Origin: Pelecanus crispus
Lineage: Eukaryota; Chordata; Aves; Pelecaniformes; Pelecanidae
NCBI RefSeq assembly: GCF_030463565.1
Contig: NC_134643.1
Span: forward strand, 212,402,583 to 212,466,582
Reading direction: 5' to 3'
DNA length: 64,000 nucleotides
Part shown: one piece after another, positions 44,336-56,693 of the stretch
Position numbering within the stretch: position 1 is the first letter of the stretch
Layout: every line of letters begins with the position of its first letter
The notes under the pieces: generated by a model
Seen by the model: only the letters and a program-made list of their open reading frames with translations
What the model was told of the DNA's origin: nothing
The model's database searches: none
Position numbers and translations under genes: made by a program

Positions 44336-47300
44336 CTGAAATGAAAAACAAAGTAATTAAGGAACAAATGATGCAAACAGTTCTCAGTACATTTAGGTAC
44401 TAGATTTTGCCCAAAGCTTGTATTCTATTACACTCAGTAAAAGCCTAACTTTTAGGTAATGTATTACCTTGTGAGAACTGCAATTGCAAAAGAGGTTCCC
44501 TACACAGACATGAGGAAATTGGGGATTTTATGATGATATCTACAGAAACTCACATGCTGAATCCTCATATTCAGTCTGCAAATGAATAGGAAATTCCAAA
44601 AGGGTATGTGGTTTTATGCCTTAATCCTCAAAAAGAATTAGCCTGCAGAAGATGCCTTGAGTCACAATCACAAATGTTCTTCCTGAAACAAGGAATGAAA
44701 GCTAGCCCTTGATCTTGATGTTTGTCCAGAGGAAAAAGTGATCTTTTTCCCAGTAGCCTAGTGATATTTTTAGATCACAGCAGTCCCTTAAAAAGCCGTG
44801 CTAAGGGGAAATATGCTATGGGCTGGCAGTGGCAACAGATCACAGGATGGGAAGGGAACCAGACTGGGTTTCTTTGGACTACAGTTGTCCTAAGTGGAAA
44901 TGATCTGTTGTGCATAGTCTAATAAAAAATATCAGGTCAGAGGGAATGAAAGATTTTGTGGCCTAGAGTTCTGGCTCAAAAGATACATGAAACAAATATT
45001 ACATGGAGTACGGGTTGGTGTCTACTACATTCTGATGATAACACTGTAGTTTGTGATTAGATTAGAGCTGAAGTTTTAGGTCTAGAATGAAGTTTCAGTT
45101 TCACCTTTTGGATAGTACTCCTTAAGGACTAAAAAGTAACATTTAGTAGAATTTTAGAGTGTTAGCAGAAAGTTAGAATTAAGATGTCTTGTTGTGTTTA
45201 GGCAAAAGACAATGTTATTTTCTGGTTGTTCTTGCCACTAATCCTTCCATCCCTTTCTTACCTGTGTAATATAGATACTTTAAATTCTTTCAGCATATTG
45301 CAGTAACTAAGGAAATAGAAGTCAGACATCATAATTTACTTCATCATAATACATTAATACTGTAATATGTTATATGTTAATAGTTTAATAAAATAGTATC
45401 TACTCAAGGGAGTCAATGGAACCTACAGAGAAATTCAGCTTTTTCTAAAGCAGGCACATACACAGGGTTCAGCTACCTAAATGCATGCCATTTTAGCTGT
45501 GTTAGATAGCACACCTCTGGCTGGTGGTCCAGAATGCTGTGTGTATCTTCTAAGTCCCACATCATATCTGCCAGCTCTATACAAATGTTTGGGATACCTT
45601 AGGACATCTCAGATGTCCTTATGTGCCTATGTCTGAATATTTAAATTCAGAAGATCAGCTGAATTGCTGTCTAGGCTCCACTGTTGGTCTGTATGGATTA
45701 CATCTCAGATGACTATAATGCTATTTGAGACACCTAGTGCATGTGTAGACATCTACAGCTCAGTTAAGTTTCCAGATCTTATCCTAGAAAAGGAGAGGTT
45801 TCCTGTAAATCCTCTGTTTTGTTCATCAGCCCCACATGGATACCTCAGATAATATTGAGCATCTCAAATGGCACTGCCATTGTTTCAGCATAGAACTGAA
45901 GACTCTGATTAATAATTCTATCTAATAGCTAGAGAATTGTGAGAACTTTTTTTTAAGATAGAGAATAATAGAGGTAATGGGCACTGCCATAATCACCGCT
46001 CTTCCAAATACAAATGTAACCTTACCTGAAAAAGATGGAACTCTGATCTGGGGACTCGCAGTCCCATCCCCTCCTTCACTGACTGCACAGACCTCAATGA
46101 TGTAGACACCAACATCAGGAAGAAGTACCACTGCAGAGGTTTTCTGTGTTTCTATAACTTGGCTGTTGCTCTGGCCTTCTTGCCTAAATAATACCTACGG
46201 TCAATAAAGTAGACAGTGGTCATAGCGGTCATTCAAGATATATACCAGACATCTTGTGTAGGTAATGCAGTCACTGAAATGTTAACTGTTTTATACTTTC
46301 ATTAAGGATTTCTTGACATTACATTTGAACAGTCATCTGCTTTTACTCTCCCCTCCCCTCAATGGCTTCAAATCATAAATAGCAAAATATATTAGCAATT
46401 AATGAATGTGAAAGGACATTGATTACAATCCAGAGAGAAGATACAGCCTTTGCCTGCTCCAGCATTAGTTGTTACACAATTTTTTATCCAAACTTTGTTC
46501 TAAATATATTTTGGGTTCCATTTGATCCAAATTCTTATCCCCAAATTCATGTAGGTATTCACATTTTTGGCTCAAGAACCCAACTTCAAATATAATGAAA
46601 ATGTCCTAAATAATGTCCTTAGTGTGTTTACCATAGCTGGCTAAGTCAACTGAGAATAGCGCAGATCTGTCCCTGCATCTCCTGTGAAACTCAGTACAAG
46701 CTTATGGCGCGTGGGTGGGAAGCAAGTGAGTACATAGCTGTCTTTTTGGTATTTCTGTGTAAGTTTCTGTTCCCAGACAAAATTGTAAAGGTCAGAGAGG
46801 TGTAAAAAAGCAAAGTAGTCAACGGAATTTTTTCAGAATCTCAGCTATTCTGATAAAGGTTACAACAGTTTCTGGTGTATTTGAAACATTTTACACTTTC
46901 TTGGTGATATTTCCTGATGTATCAGAGGGATCAGATTGTAGTCTATAGAAATGATTGTATATGTGCTTAAAAAAAACCCAACCACACCTCTGTAAAAATA
47001 TTGCAATAATTCTGTTTTGATTTAAAAGATTGCAGTGAATTCTACTGCTTTTTATGACTTGTTATTTAAGAGTTAATCTGGATTTTACTCTTTAAAACTT
47101 CAAAACTTTAAATGCCAGATGTTACCATCACTGATTGTTGAAAATCACCGACACGATTACAAAACAAACCGAAGTATTTGTGTTTCTGCTCCATAAAAAT
47201 ATTTAGTGTCACTTCAACATGCCTCATTCTTCTGCATTTCTCTAAATACTACTGCAAGCACAGTTAAATTGAAGTGTTAGTAGGAACTTCGTTACCAGCT

Positions 47301-50300
47301 GGTCTTATTAATAGCCACTTCTGAGTCAGACATGATGAACTGATCCCCTCAGATAGAGCTTACTCAGTTTATAATCAATAGCTGAAAATCAGAACACAGA
47401 AAATGTTGGAACATTTTGGTTTTTTCAATTTTATTTATTGCTTTTTGTGGTGAAAACTGACTGCAGACAGTCTGTATAGTATACTTTACTTACACAAAAA
47501 AACAAGAAAGGGAAAAAAGCCAACAGGACAGAGGAATACTCATTTGGAAGAGAGAAAGGTGAGCAAGCAAAGGGAAGCACTGACCTTGTATCCCATTACA
47601 TCAGATTCATTAGCTAGAGGTCTGACTGGTTCCCACCCAAGAGACACATGAGAGCCATCCTGTATCCACATAATATTGCTTGGTGCTTGGCTGGGAGCTG
47701 AGGAGAAAAAATAACAACATATACATAAATAAAGTTTATCGGTAGTTTCTTTAAGATAAAAATAAAAGTATTTCAATCTTTTATTACGTTTACAACTCTC
47801 TGTGTTAGCAGGCTCCCAACTCTAGCTGCAATTGTGAAAAAAGGTTTTTTGCACCAGAATTGTCATTTAATAGATTGTGGTGTATTTACTCAGCCCACCC
47901 CACAAACTCCACAGAGATTATGAACTTGAATTCTTTTCTGTCCCTTCTTTGTCAAAAATGCCTTGTTTTCTAGGAAGATAACCTTTGTTATGAATGCAAA
48001 GTCATATGAATTCATGTCTAAATATCAAAGCAAAGCTGTGAATCAAAACTATACACGATTCCTGATTATTATACACTCCTATTAAAGGCAAACCCAAGAG
48101 GGAAGAGGTTGCTCCCTGACTTCTCCCTTTAAGCAAAGGTACTGAGATCACTTACGGGACTTCTTTGTTGCTGCACGCACAGCAGTGCTAGGTGGTCCAT
48201 ACCCCGCAGCGTTGTACGCCCTCACTGTTAGGTGATATAATGTGTTTCCTTCTAATCCTGTCAGGAGGATGGATGATTCATTTCCCTCAGTTTTAACCTT
48301 TTCTGCTGCTTCTTCCTGTTCCATGTCCTTCCAGTAACCAACCTGCCAACAAGTGACCAAATGAAGGATTAATATAGGCATCTGGGAAGCTCATGCTTCC
48401 AGATGCTCATACTTCTTATCCTGTGGAGGGTCTTTTTGCCATTTCTGCCTTTCGTCTGATCATCAAGCCCTTTTAAACATGTGGGATTTGAAGCCTAACC
48501 TCAGAGCCAAGCAATGCTCACTTCTCCAAAATAGTGAGACTCAGAATATCATGGTATTACCTGAAGCATGTTGAATTGCTGTGTACTGGCATGAGAAGAT
48601 GTAACTACAAGACAAGAGAGCAGAGGATGAACATTGGCAGGAAGTCAAAAGTATTTCAGAGAATTCAAGGAGAGCTCATCCTCTGGTAGCTCATCAGAAC
48701 ATCTACCTTCATCCTCGAAAGCTCTGACTGCATCTGTTAAGAAGTGTTGTGAGCAATATTCCTTTCCTGGCCTTGTGCAACTCAGAGCCATGAGATTTCT
48801 TATCAGTGTAATGAATAGGAAATGACAGAACACTGAAGGAAGTCTGTCATTCACCTGAAAAATCTTATCTGAAGACAAAGAAGGAAGCGGTTTCAGTTTT
48901 AGTTCTTGGATATAAACACGTTTCTGGTAAATGCAATTTTGATAGTACGTTTATGCCCTTCCTTTTCAGACATAAAAACCTTAAATGGTCTTTGGTCATT
49001 CTTAGTCCATAGTTCTGGTATCTGCACTGAATTTATCATAATCTTAAAGAGGTTATAGAGCTAAGCTAGGAATTTAACAAGCCTCTTTCTTTGGAGACCA
49101 AGTATTTGCAGGGCATAACTGGAAAAAAGCAGTACTGTCTCTTTTTAATGTATCTAGGTGACCTACACAAGTAAGGTAATTCTCATGGGGCTCTATTTTC
49201 CCTAACAAGACATGTCACTAATACGCCATTCAAAGACCTATATTCAGCTTACCATTATTCATGCTGAGACATACTTGCATTTATTCCACTTTTTGACCTT
49301 TTCTGTGAAGTTGGTTATTTCATAATAAGTTATTCATATTATATCTGGATAACTTTTCCTCTGAGAAAAAGGTCATTGACAATACTCTTGTGCATGTATC
49401 CCAGAAAATGGTGAACCAAAAAACCCAAGGGGTTCATAGGAAAATAAGACCAATGAGTACAATGCTGACCTTTTATAATTGCAGTAGGACTGCCATTTAA
49501 AACAAAACAAATCTAGAAAGACCTGGCTGCAAAAATATACATTTGAGATCATATCTTCACTTGCATAAAATGGCTTTGTTAACTTTCATCAAGAGTATAT
49601 CAGCTTGTGCCAACTCAAAGTCTAGTCTTTCAATTGTAAAATTCATGTAAATATCTTTTTTGTGTGCACTCATTATCTCATGTTAAAATGGTGTTGGCTT
49701 AATTCTGAGGTTAATTACAGCTCAGATAGCAAATCTAGCTGTAGTCACCACTTGTTGAAATAGGTGTGATTCACCGAGGTATTTTGCTAGCTGAATGTTT
49801 GACCAGCCCTGTTGGTATCTGAAGTAACACCTAGTCACATCTTTCTTGGAAAGAAAAAAGAATCAACAACTGTTTATTCACACACGAGGATTGAACCGCC
49901 AATGCTTATCATCTCTTGGGCACCAGATTCCTTTCATTTTACTTAGAATGCATCTTTACAAACTTGACACTACAGTGATGAGAACCACATAGTATTAAGC
50001 ACTGTACAAACAGGTAGTGAGAGGCAGCACATGTTCTGGAGACCCTAGCATCCACTTAGTGAACTCTGCTGAGGGTCCAACAGGGAAATGGTCAGAAACG
50101 AAAAGTGATTGCCCAGGGTTACACAGGTGGATAGTAGCAGGGGTGGAAATGCAACTGTAGTAGTGAAATCCTGGTTCTAGAAAGGCATGAGCAAAATTAT
50201 AAGTAGCTCAATAGGTCTCATTGTGGTAGTTTATTCACAGGGCACACAATGTCTCATGTGAATGCAATGTACAAGACAGTAGATAGCCCCCAGCTTTTAC

Positions 50301-53300
50301 ACTGAAGCTTTTTTATTTTTTTATAAAGAAGTTGTGAAAACCTGATTTTCCAAATACTGATTTTAGGACTACATAGGTATTAAAACCTCATGAATGTGGA
50401 AGAAAGCTAGGAGCATAACTCAGCCCTTTTTGATATTTTTCATGTGTTTGGAGATGCTTTCCACCACTACTTATACGGCATTATCAGTTTGGATACTAAT
50501 TACATTTTACACATGTTAAGTCTGCAAAAATAATTGTATATTCTTGCGGGAATTAGTACACTGTATTAAGCAGCAAAAGCATGAAATGCAATTTGGCAGT
50601 GCTTCTGTTTCAGTTTCTCCTGTACTTCAAAGCCCTTAAGTGTTTGGTCCCTGCTTTTAAAATTCCCCTTAAAGTTTTGCCAGGTGAGTTTGGACTTTGA
50701 TCTCAAAATATGCTTTTCCCTTTTTTCTTAATGCACACATCTTCTTGTTGCTGGCCAAATGAACTAAAGGAAAAAGTGGTTATAAAAAAAAGAACTCCAA
50801 TGACTGTTGACTGAGGTCGATGGCGGGGGAACTTGAACCGAAATGAAGATACTTCTGATGTTTAAAAGTGCTGGATATATTTCTTAAACAGAGGGTTTAT
50901 TTATTTACACTTCTATGTGTTTGGTTTTTCTAAAAATCTCGCTATTTTCTGTAACCTTAATTTATAGTGCTCAGAAAGGATTTACCATGCTTAGAGTAGG
51001 TTTTCATTAATGATAACTTTGAATATTGATATGCATGAAGTATAAATCACAAAAGAGTAGCCTATATCTTAAAAATGAAAGAAAAAGTGTGTGTGGGAAA
51101 GCATTTGATCAGTTTAATGCATTATTGTTTGTGAGGTTTTAAAGTTTTGCTGGGCTTTCTGTTATTTTTCATCTGATTCCTAGAAACCCATCTCTTTGAG
51201 CTGGAGAGAAAGCAAGAATGATATTTAAAGAACTGAACAGAGGAGACGCAGGAACATACAAGCTACTTTGTCCTGATCATGGGTTAAGCAATAGTTAAAA
51301 TTAAACCATCACATTAAAAATATATTTCCCTCTAAAATTTTTCTCTCTTTAATACTTACAGACTACTTCCTTGAAGTTTCATGTTAAAAGTTATCTTAAA
51401 TAATACTACTCTTTTTCCCAAATTGCTTTCTAGGCTATACATAATAGCACTTTGGTATAAACTCATGTGATCTACTTGCAGGTCCGCTTCTCTAAATTCA
51501 GTAGAGTCAGAGTTTTTGTCTGGGTACTCTTTCTGTTGACCACAGAGAATTAAAGCTACAAATTAGGAATTTCAAGAAAGAGGCTAAATTAGGCAGGATG
51601 AATCAAAGTGGACAAACACACAAACTTTCCTGCACTTTCTGATTGAGTCCTTACCAACATCAACAGTACTGACTCAACTGAAAATTAACTTGAAGAGATA
51701 CCAGAGTGCAGAAAGTGCTAGGGGAGAAAGAGTGGTGAGCTGAAAGAACTGTGGCTAGCCCTAAAAAAAATTATTCAGATCTCATGAAAACTGTTTTAAT
51801 TTCATTACCAGAAAACCTGTCAGCTCCTTGAACTGACACACTGCAGTCATGCAAATGTTAGCACAAATGTTGGCACAACTGCAATGGTAGAACCAAGCAC
51901 TTAGGAGAGGAGAAGAGGTGCTTTTTGTATCATCTGCTGCTGCTTTTTGTAGCATCTTAAGATAATGGTGTGACTGTCTTTCAGGAAAAGATGAGAGATT
52001 CCTGCAAAAAGGTCAATCAACCTCAGTTCCTTCCCTCTCACCAAAACAATTGCTGACTGAAAAGAAGAAAGAAAACACTCTTCAGTACTCCTAGGTTCTG
52101 GGGTCTTCTCTGGAGTAGCTTGCATCCTCCTCCTCTTTTCTCAGGTACTCTCTTCTCCCACATAGTCCTGCACGCACATGGGACAAAGACTGGCATTGTA
52201 CCTCCACCTTGAGAACTATCATAAAATATCTGGTCATATTTTCTTATGCAAAATCAATAATTATCTAGGTTTCTGATTTTAGGTAATAGAAAGCTAGTAG
52301 TGTAACAAACTATTCATGATACAGACATTGCAAAGGGTATGGCTCTCTTGAGGCCCTCATGAGAAATCTAGAGTGTGATCCATACCTTAAGGACTTGAAA
52401 ACCAGTAGTATTGCTGTGTTATAAAATCCTGCTTATAGTCTTCAGGATTATAGAGGGGTTTGAATTAGCATATGAGTAACTTTGTAGGCAAAATTGACTT
52501 ATATATAAAACTATCCAATTGCTAATTTTGTGTTTGGAAAAATTCATTCATTCCAAAAGTGAAGTCTAGTAAATAGGTATTCAGGCTGGTGAAACACCAA
52601 TTCCTCTTATTTCTGTCTTGCTTTACCAGCTTCTGTTAGAAATATGCATATATTTTTTCTAAATTACTTCAAGGTGTACTTCACTAAATTAAAAAAAACC
52701 CCAACATTCTAGTACCTTGTAGACATAATTTTCTCTTCCACTGTAAAAACAGATGAAGTACATCCAAGAAACAGCAAAAATTGAATACTTCTCTTTGAAA
52801 AGACAGAATATAACATAAACAAGTTACTAAGTCAAGTAATCCTCTCTGAAAATGGCATTCAAGATTTTATATTTTTTATACTTTTTTTGGTTGCAAGTTG
52901 ATCTATTGATTAGTTTAGGCAAGCTCCTATCCCTTGGGGGAATTCCAGTGAAAAAGACATGAGCTTTGTGACCTATACTTAAGTATTAGCCTCGGTTTTC
53001 TGGAAAAGAAAAAAGAAAAAAATAGCTGTTCTGCCAGCCAGTAATTCTTTCCCTTTCCCTTCTCTATATACTGATATTGCCTAGGGCCAAAATAGATTTT
53101 AGAACCTTCAGGTTATGGATACTAAACAATAAGTATGAACACTATATTTTTCTACCATTCTGACAAAGTTTTCAAGCTACTTCTACTTCATCAGAGTGTA
53201 GCTGACATATATTTAGTAAGGTCGGGCGGACAGCTGACAAATCTGTACTGAAGTCAGGAATAATATGTGCTCTGGAAGATGCAAATGAGTACAGCAAACC

Positions 53301-56300
53301 TTGCATGAAACTCATGTGACATAACAGTTAACACTGCCTTTCAGGGATGACAATGTGAAATTGGGGAAGTTACTTTGCCTTTCATTACGCCTTAGTACAA
53401 AGTGCAAACAGGGCTGGAGCGAAACTGGGTCACTGCAAACTTGTCCATATGCAGTAAATATTCTGTCACTTTTGTTGATTAGAGCCCCAACATTAAAAAA
53501 TAGCTCCCCCCCCTTTTATAATGCTGTTGCTAAAAGGCCAAAAAATGTGAAGGCCATGTAGGTGGTTGTCACTGCTGCGGTGACCACAGGCAGAATACAA
53601 ATTGAGACATGAAAACACAGTGGCTAGTCAGATTATTTTGTATTCAATTTGAATTGAAGGCAACATTTTACTTGTGGTCTACCATAACTGTACATTAGTA
53701 AAAAATTGTTAAAAAAAAAGATAAATCATTCATCTTTTTATCAAAGTCACTGGATTTCTGTACATCTTCTATTTGCTATTTGTGGATTAAGGGAGTACTA
53801 CAGGCTATGTTCTGCACTGTACTACATATGATAAAACTTCAAAATCAGTTTTTAAATTAAAATAGTGTTCACAGAAGCTGAAAAAAATTAATCATATAGA
53901 AAGCATAATACTGCTCCATACTTTGGGATTTATTGGTGGGGGGGAGTTTAGCCCCAGTGTCTAGCTATACAGTGCCCTTCTTTTTTGCTCTGAGGGCATG
54001 CTTTAAAGAGAAACTGTCAGTATGTTAGCAAAATTGGGCTGATAGTGTGGACTTAGTTTTCCTAAGTGAATACTGTAATGCACTGACTCATATACTGATC
54101 CTGTAAGTCATTATCTCCTTTTTGATGAAAATCTTCCCAAAAATGGAACAGAAAAGATGTAGCAATACAGTCCTCGGATTGCATTCTGTCCTGGTGAATC
54201 ATGCAGGAAAGCAGCATTTACTCTTCTGTTTACTGAGTAAGGGCTGCTCTGATCCTCTCATAATTCTTCCTGGGAATGAGGACAGAAAAGAGCAAGCAAC
54301 TCCCTGAAAGAAAGGCTTGTCTGTCAGAAAGCGGGCAGAGAAATTCTGGCTAAATGAACAAAGAGGGAAAGGGGTGGGGGGGAGAAAGAAGGCACCTTCC
54401 TCTCCCCAGATAAAAGCAGTACCTCAGAAGGCTCCTCTAATTCCTTCATGTGACGAGGTAGAAAGGAGCACTGAAGTATTTTTATATCTCATTCTTTTGT
54501 TGTCAACTGCAGGACCCTGCCTTGAAATAATTACTCTGTAATCTTCACACTGGAATCCTAAAATTGGCGTGCAGCACAGTGAGAAGGCAAATTATTAATA
54601 AGATTCAATGTTAATAGCCCCTGCTGTATCGATAACAATTTCCAAATTCATTCCTAACATGTCCATGAGAGAAGTAGAGCAGGTGAGAGCAGGTGAGTGT
54701 TACAGGTGGGGGTCAGAGTATGCTGAACTCTGAGGGTCTAAACAATTTCCAAGACAGGAAGAGTACCTCTGATATGAAGAAAGCCCACTGTCCTACCTGT
54801 AACAGCCACCTAATAATGGGACACATCTGCAGAGCTAAGGGAAATGTTATGTGACAAGCAGGTAAATGAAAAATACATTCAAGTTATGAAAGAATAAGTT
54901 TCTAGAGAAATCATTTTCACTTTTAGAAAGAAAATCTATTTTTTATTTTAAAATATGTAAAACAAAGTTAATACAACATTTTGAGAATCAATGTGAATGA
55001 TGGAATGAGGATAAGAGTAAAAATAGTAAGTGTAATTTAAAAGACGTCAAGATATCTGAGAGGGTGTAACAAAACAGCCACCTTTCTGAAGAGAAAAAGA
55101 CAGGGTGCAGTAAGTAAGTTATTTCAGAGGATAAAAGACTGGCCTGGAAATTGAAGACAAAAGGTTAGTAGCAAGTGGAACACTTCAACGTGGAGAAGGG
55201 TAGCATTTGCAAGGTGAATATCATCTCTATCAGATACAGTCTTGTTCTCTTTATATATAGCAGTTCTAAAGGTAAAATGGTTAGATATCACTGATGCATG
55301 AAGCAAGCCATGTGCAAAGAGGTACAAACACATTTAATGTAAGGAAGAAGTGGGGATAAAGTACAAGAGAGTTTGCAGAGTTCAGCATGGAGACATATAT
55401 GGGAAAGAGACCTGGGCAAATGAGAGACCTGAGGGGACACAACATGGTCACAGCCTTCTTGGACTGCACTGGAGAGCAATATGGGAGTATCTAAGTATCA
55501 AGTAGCTACAGCAAATCAGGTAAAAAACCACTAACTGACTGTGTCTAAGCTGTGGGGTAAATATGCTGTCCTGGTCAAGACCATCCAGCCTGAGGGTGTG
55601 CTGGAGAGTGCGGTGGCTCTGAAGCTGCCTGGGCACCTATGTTTCCATCCTAAGGCCATTAGTGATGGTCACCAGCCCCCAGGTCTTGTCCAGACAGGCT
55701 GCCACGGAGACATTCTGTGATAGTAGGTCACAAGATGTCTTTAGACATCCATATCATTGGTATCTGCCTCAGATCTACATGTTTACCCTCTTTTCATTGT
55801 TACTGTACAGAATCAGGAAAGAGTCAGCACTTTCTAAAGAACTAAAGCAGCACAAATAACCTTCACCCCCAAATCAGTAAGTTGAATCTAGCTGAGCTAT
55901 TTCATGAGGAGCAGCATAGCCTGCACCACAAGGTCAGGATGGGTCGTGGTGGCCCCAAAGGATAGGTTTAGTCCTAGATCTAATCTGTTCCTGGTGGTTT
56001 GGATTGTAAACTGAATCCAAAGCTACAACTGGATCCAAAATCACGAGAAGATCTGTTGCCAAGGCCAGTTCTCTTTCCCAGGTCAGGAAGGTCGGTAGCT
56101 AAGCTTTATTTGTAGATGGTGTAGCTGCTGCTTCCCTTCCTGACATCCGACCTTTTATGATCTGCCCAGCAGATGTCCCCCGGCCACTGCGGGATGAGAG
56201 CACATGGACGGCAGAGGCTCTTTCCTTTCTCTGTGTTGATTGCTCTCAGTAAATAACAAGTTTGAACTGGTCACTTAGAGCTGGAAACAGTCAATACCTA

Positions 56301-56693
56301 ATCTTCCCCAGCCTGTGAAAGAGGCATGCTGGGTCACTTGCAGTTTTTTCAGCTCTTTTTGAAGTGTCAGAGAGATGTTATAAGAACCGGTGTTGAACCA
56401 TTTTCAAGCACATATAAATAAAAGATGTTCCACTGCTACAGCTGTGACCGTTGTTTTACAGCTAGTCATATGTATGCTAAACCGAGCATAATTTCTATTG
56501 AAGTTTCACTACTGCACATGTTAACAGAATGCAATGCTAGCAAAAGCAACAAGACTTCTCATTACGATATTCTGTGTTCTTACCTCAAATCCCTGTGGTC
56601 TTCCTAGACTTTCTTTAATATGTTTCCATGCAACAAGAATCTCTGATACAGACAAACTCGTAGCTTTGACATCGATGGGAGCAGCAGTGGGTT
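44232..56693 (-). CDS. CNTN5: Contactin-5 (CNTN5), C-terminal part: join of five exons
   Basis: Gene-level entry. The coding sequence, in transcription order, is 56693-56584, 48342-48156, 47697-47585, 46194-46026 and 44335-44232: 683 nt, giving 226 residues plus stop. Seen directly: GT-AG at every junction and compatible phases throughout (2-nt carry-in, then 0, 1, 0, 1). Stretches such as [37 protein letters not shown] and EGGDGTAS are contactin fibronectin-III sequence, and the [20 protein letters not shown] tail matches contactin-5 as I recall it rather than CNTN1, 3, 4 or 6. Family knowledge: contactin-5 (NB-2) is a GPI-anchored neuronal Ig-superfamily adhesion protein with six Ig and four FnIII domains, acting at the outer plasma membrane in axons and synapses. 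Only FnIII-3, FnIII-4 and the GPI signal are here. The Ig domains, FnIII-1 and FnIII-2 must lie beyond position 64000. Confidence 0.93.
44336..46025 (-). other. CNTN5: CNTN5 last intron (1,690 bp)
   Basis: Bounded by donor gtaagg (46025 end) and acceptor ttcag (44336 end). No repeat family, RNA gene or additional exon was recognised inside. Confidence 0.85.
46026..46194 (-). CDS. CNTN5: CNTN5 exon: rest of FnIII domain 4
   Basis: This 169-nt exon has acceptor ...ttattgaccgtag|GTATT, with a weaker pyrimidine tract than its neighbours, and donor TCAG|gtaagg. It encodes 56 residues from [18 protein letters not shown] to IRVPSFS plus the first base of a split Gly codon. It carries the FnIII tyrosine-corner region YIIEV and the contactin signature [10 protein letters not shown] Cys codon (46087-46089) sits in IEVCAVSEG where I recall Arg in mammals; FnIII domains of this type usually lack cysteines. 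Confidence 0.95.
46195..47584 (-). other. CNTN5: CNTN5 intron (1,390 bp)
   Basis: Bounded by donor gtcagt and acceptor gtag. Contents are AT-rich unique-looking sequence; nothing else was recognised. Confidence 0.85.
47585..47697 (-). CDS. CNTN5: CNTN5 exon: start of FnIII domain 4
   Basis: This 113-nt exon has a strong acceptor (ttattttttctcctcag|CTCCC) and donor AAG|gtcagt. It completes the split Pro codon (PPSQAPSN...) and encodes 37 further residues ending VMGYK in phase 0. It holds the first strands of FnIII-4 with the core Trp in SLGWEPV and a second sequon in LANESDV. The preceding intron is only 458 bp. Residues read past the donor (VSASLCLL...) are intronic. Confidence 0.95.
47698..48155 (-). 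other. CNTN5: CNTN5 intron (458 bp)
   Basis: Short intron between the FnIII-3 and FnIII-4 exons, with donor gtaagt and acceptor ctcctcag. No other feature seen. Confidence 0.9.
48156..48342 (-). CDS. CNTN5: CNTN5 exon: rest of FnIII domain 3
   Basis: This 187-nt exon has acceptor ...cacttgttggcag|GTTGG and donor TCCC|gtaagt. It encodes 62 residues from [10 protein letters not shown] to ATKKS plus the first base of a split Pro codon. It contains the FnIII tyrosine-corner stretch [19 protein letters not shown] likely N-glycosylation sequon is visible in EGNESS (N-E-S). The exon closes FnIII-3. An in-frame Met upstream of the acceptor (toward 48381) is intronic read-through, not a start. Confidence 0.95.
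48343..56583 (-). other. CNTN5: CNTN5 intron (8,241 bp) splitting FnIII domain 3
   Basis: Donor gtaaga at 56583, acceptor ttggcag at 48343. Mostly AT-rich with no recognised CR1 or LTR. Short ORFs on both strands at 48634-48878 and 55124-55859 overlap each other, have no recognised domain and look like chance. The stretch from about 55.4 to 56.35 kb is more GC-rich than its surroundings and may be an old unidentified repeat. Confidence 0.85.
56584..56693 (-). CDS. CNTN5: CNTN5 exon: start of FnIII domain 3
   Basis: This 110-nt exon follows a pyrimidine-rich acceptor (...tttttcttaatacag) and ends GAG|gtaaga. It begins with the last two bases of a split Glu codon and encodes 36 residues from [20 protein letters not shown] to GRPQGFE. 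It covers strands A-C of FnIII-3; the Trp of LVAWK is the conserved core Trp of strand B. It ends in phase 0 and joins directly to [10 protein letters not shown] of the next exon, 8.2 kb away. It is too short and too open-ended to show as a long ORF, so the call rests on the protein match and splice sites. The preceding exon was not found within the remaining 7.3 kb. Confidence 0.93.

Noticed and set aside
44098..44376. ORFs of 61-72 residues on both strands over the CNTN5 last exon
   Set aside because: Wrong frames; the true frame is set by the acceptor at 44336 and the match to the contactin-5 GPI tail.
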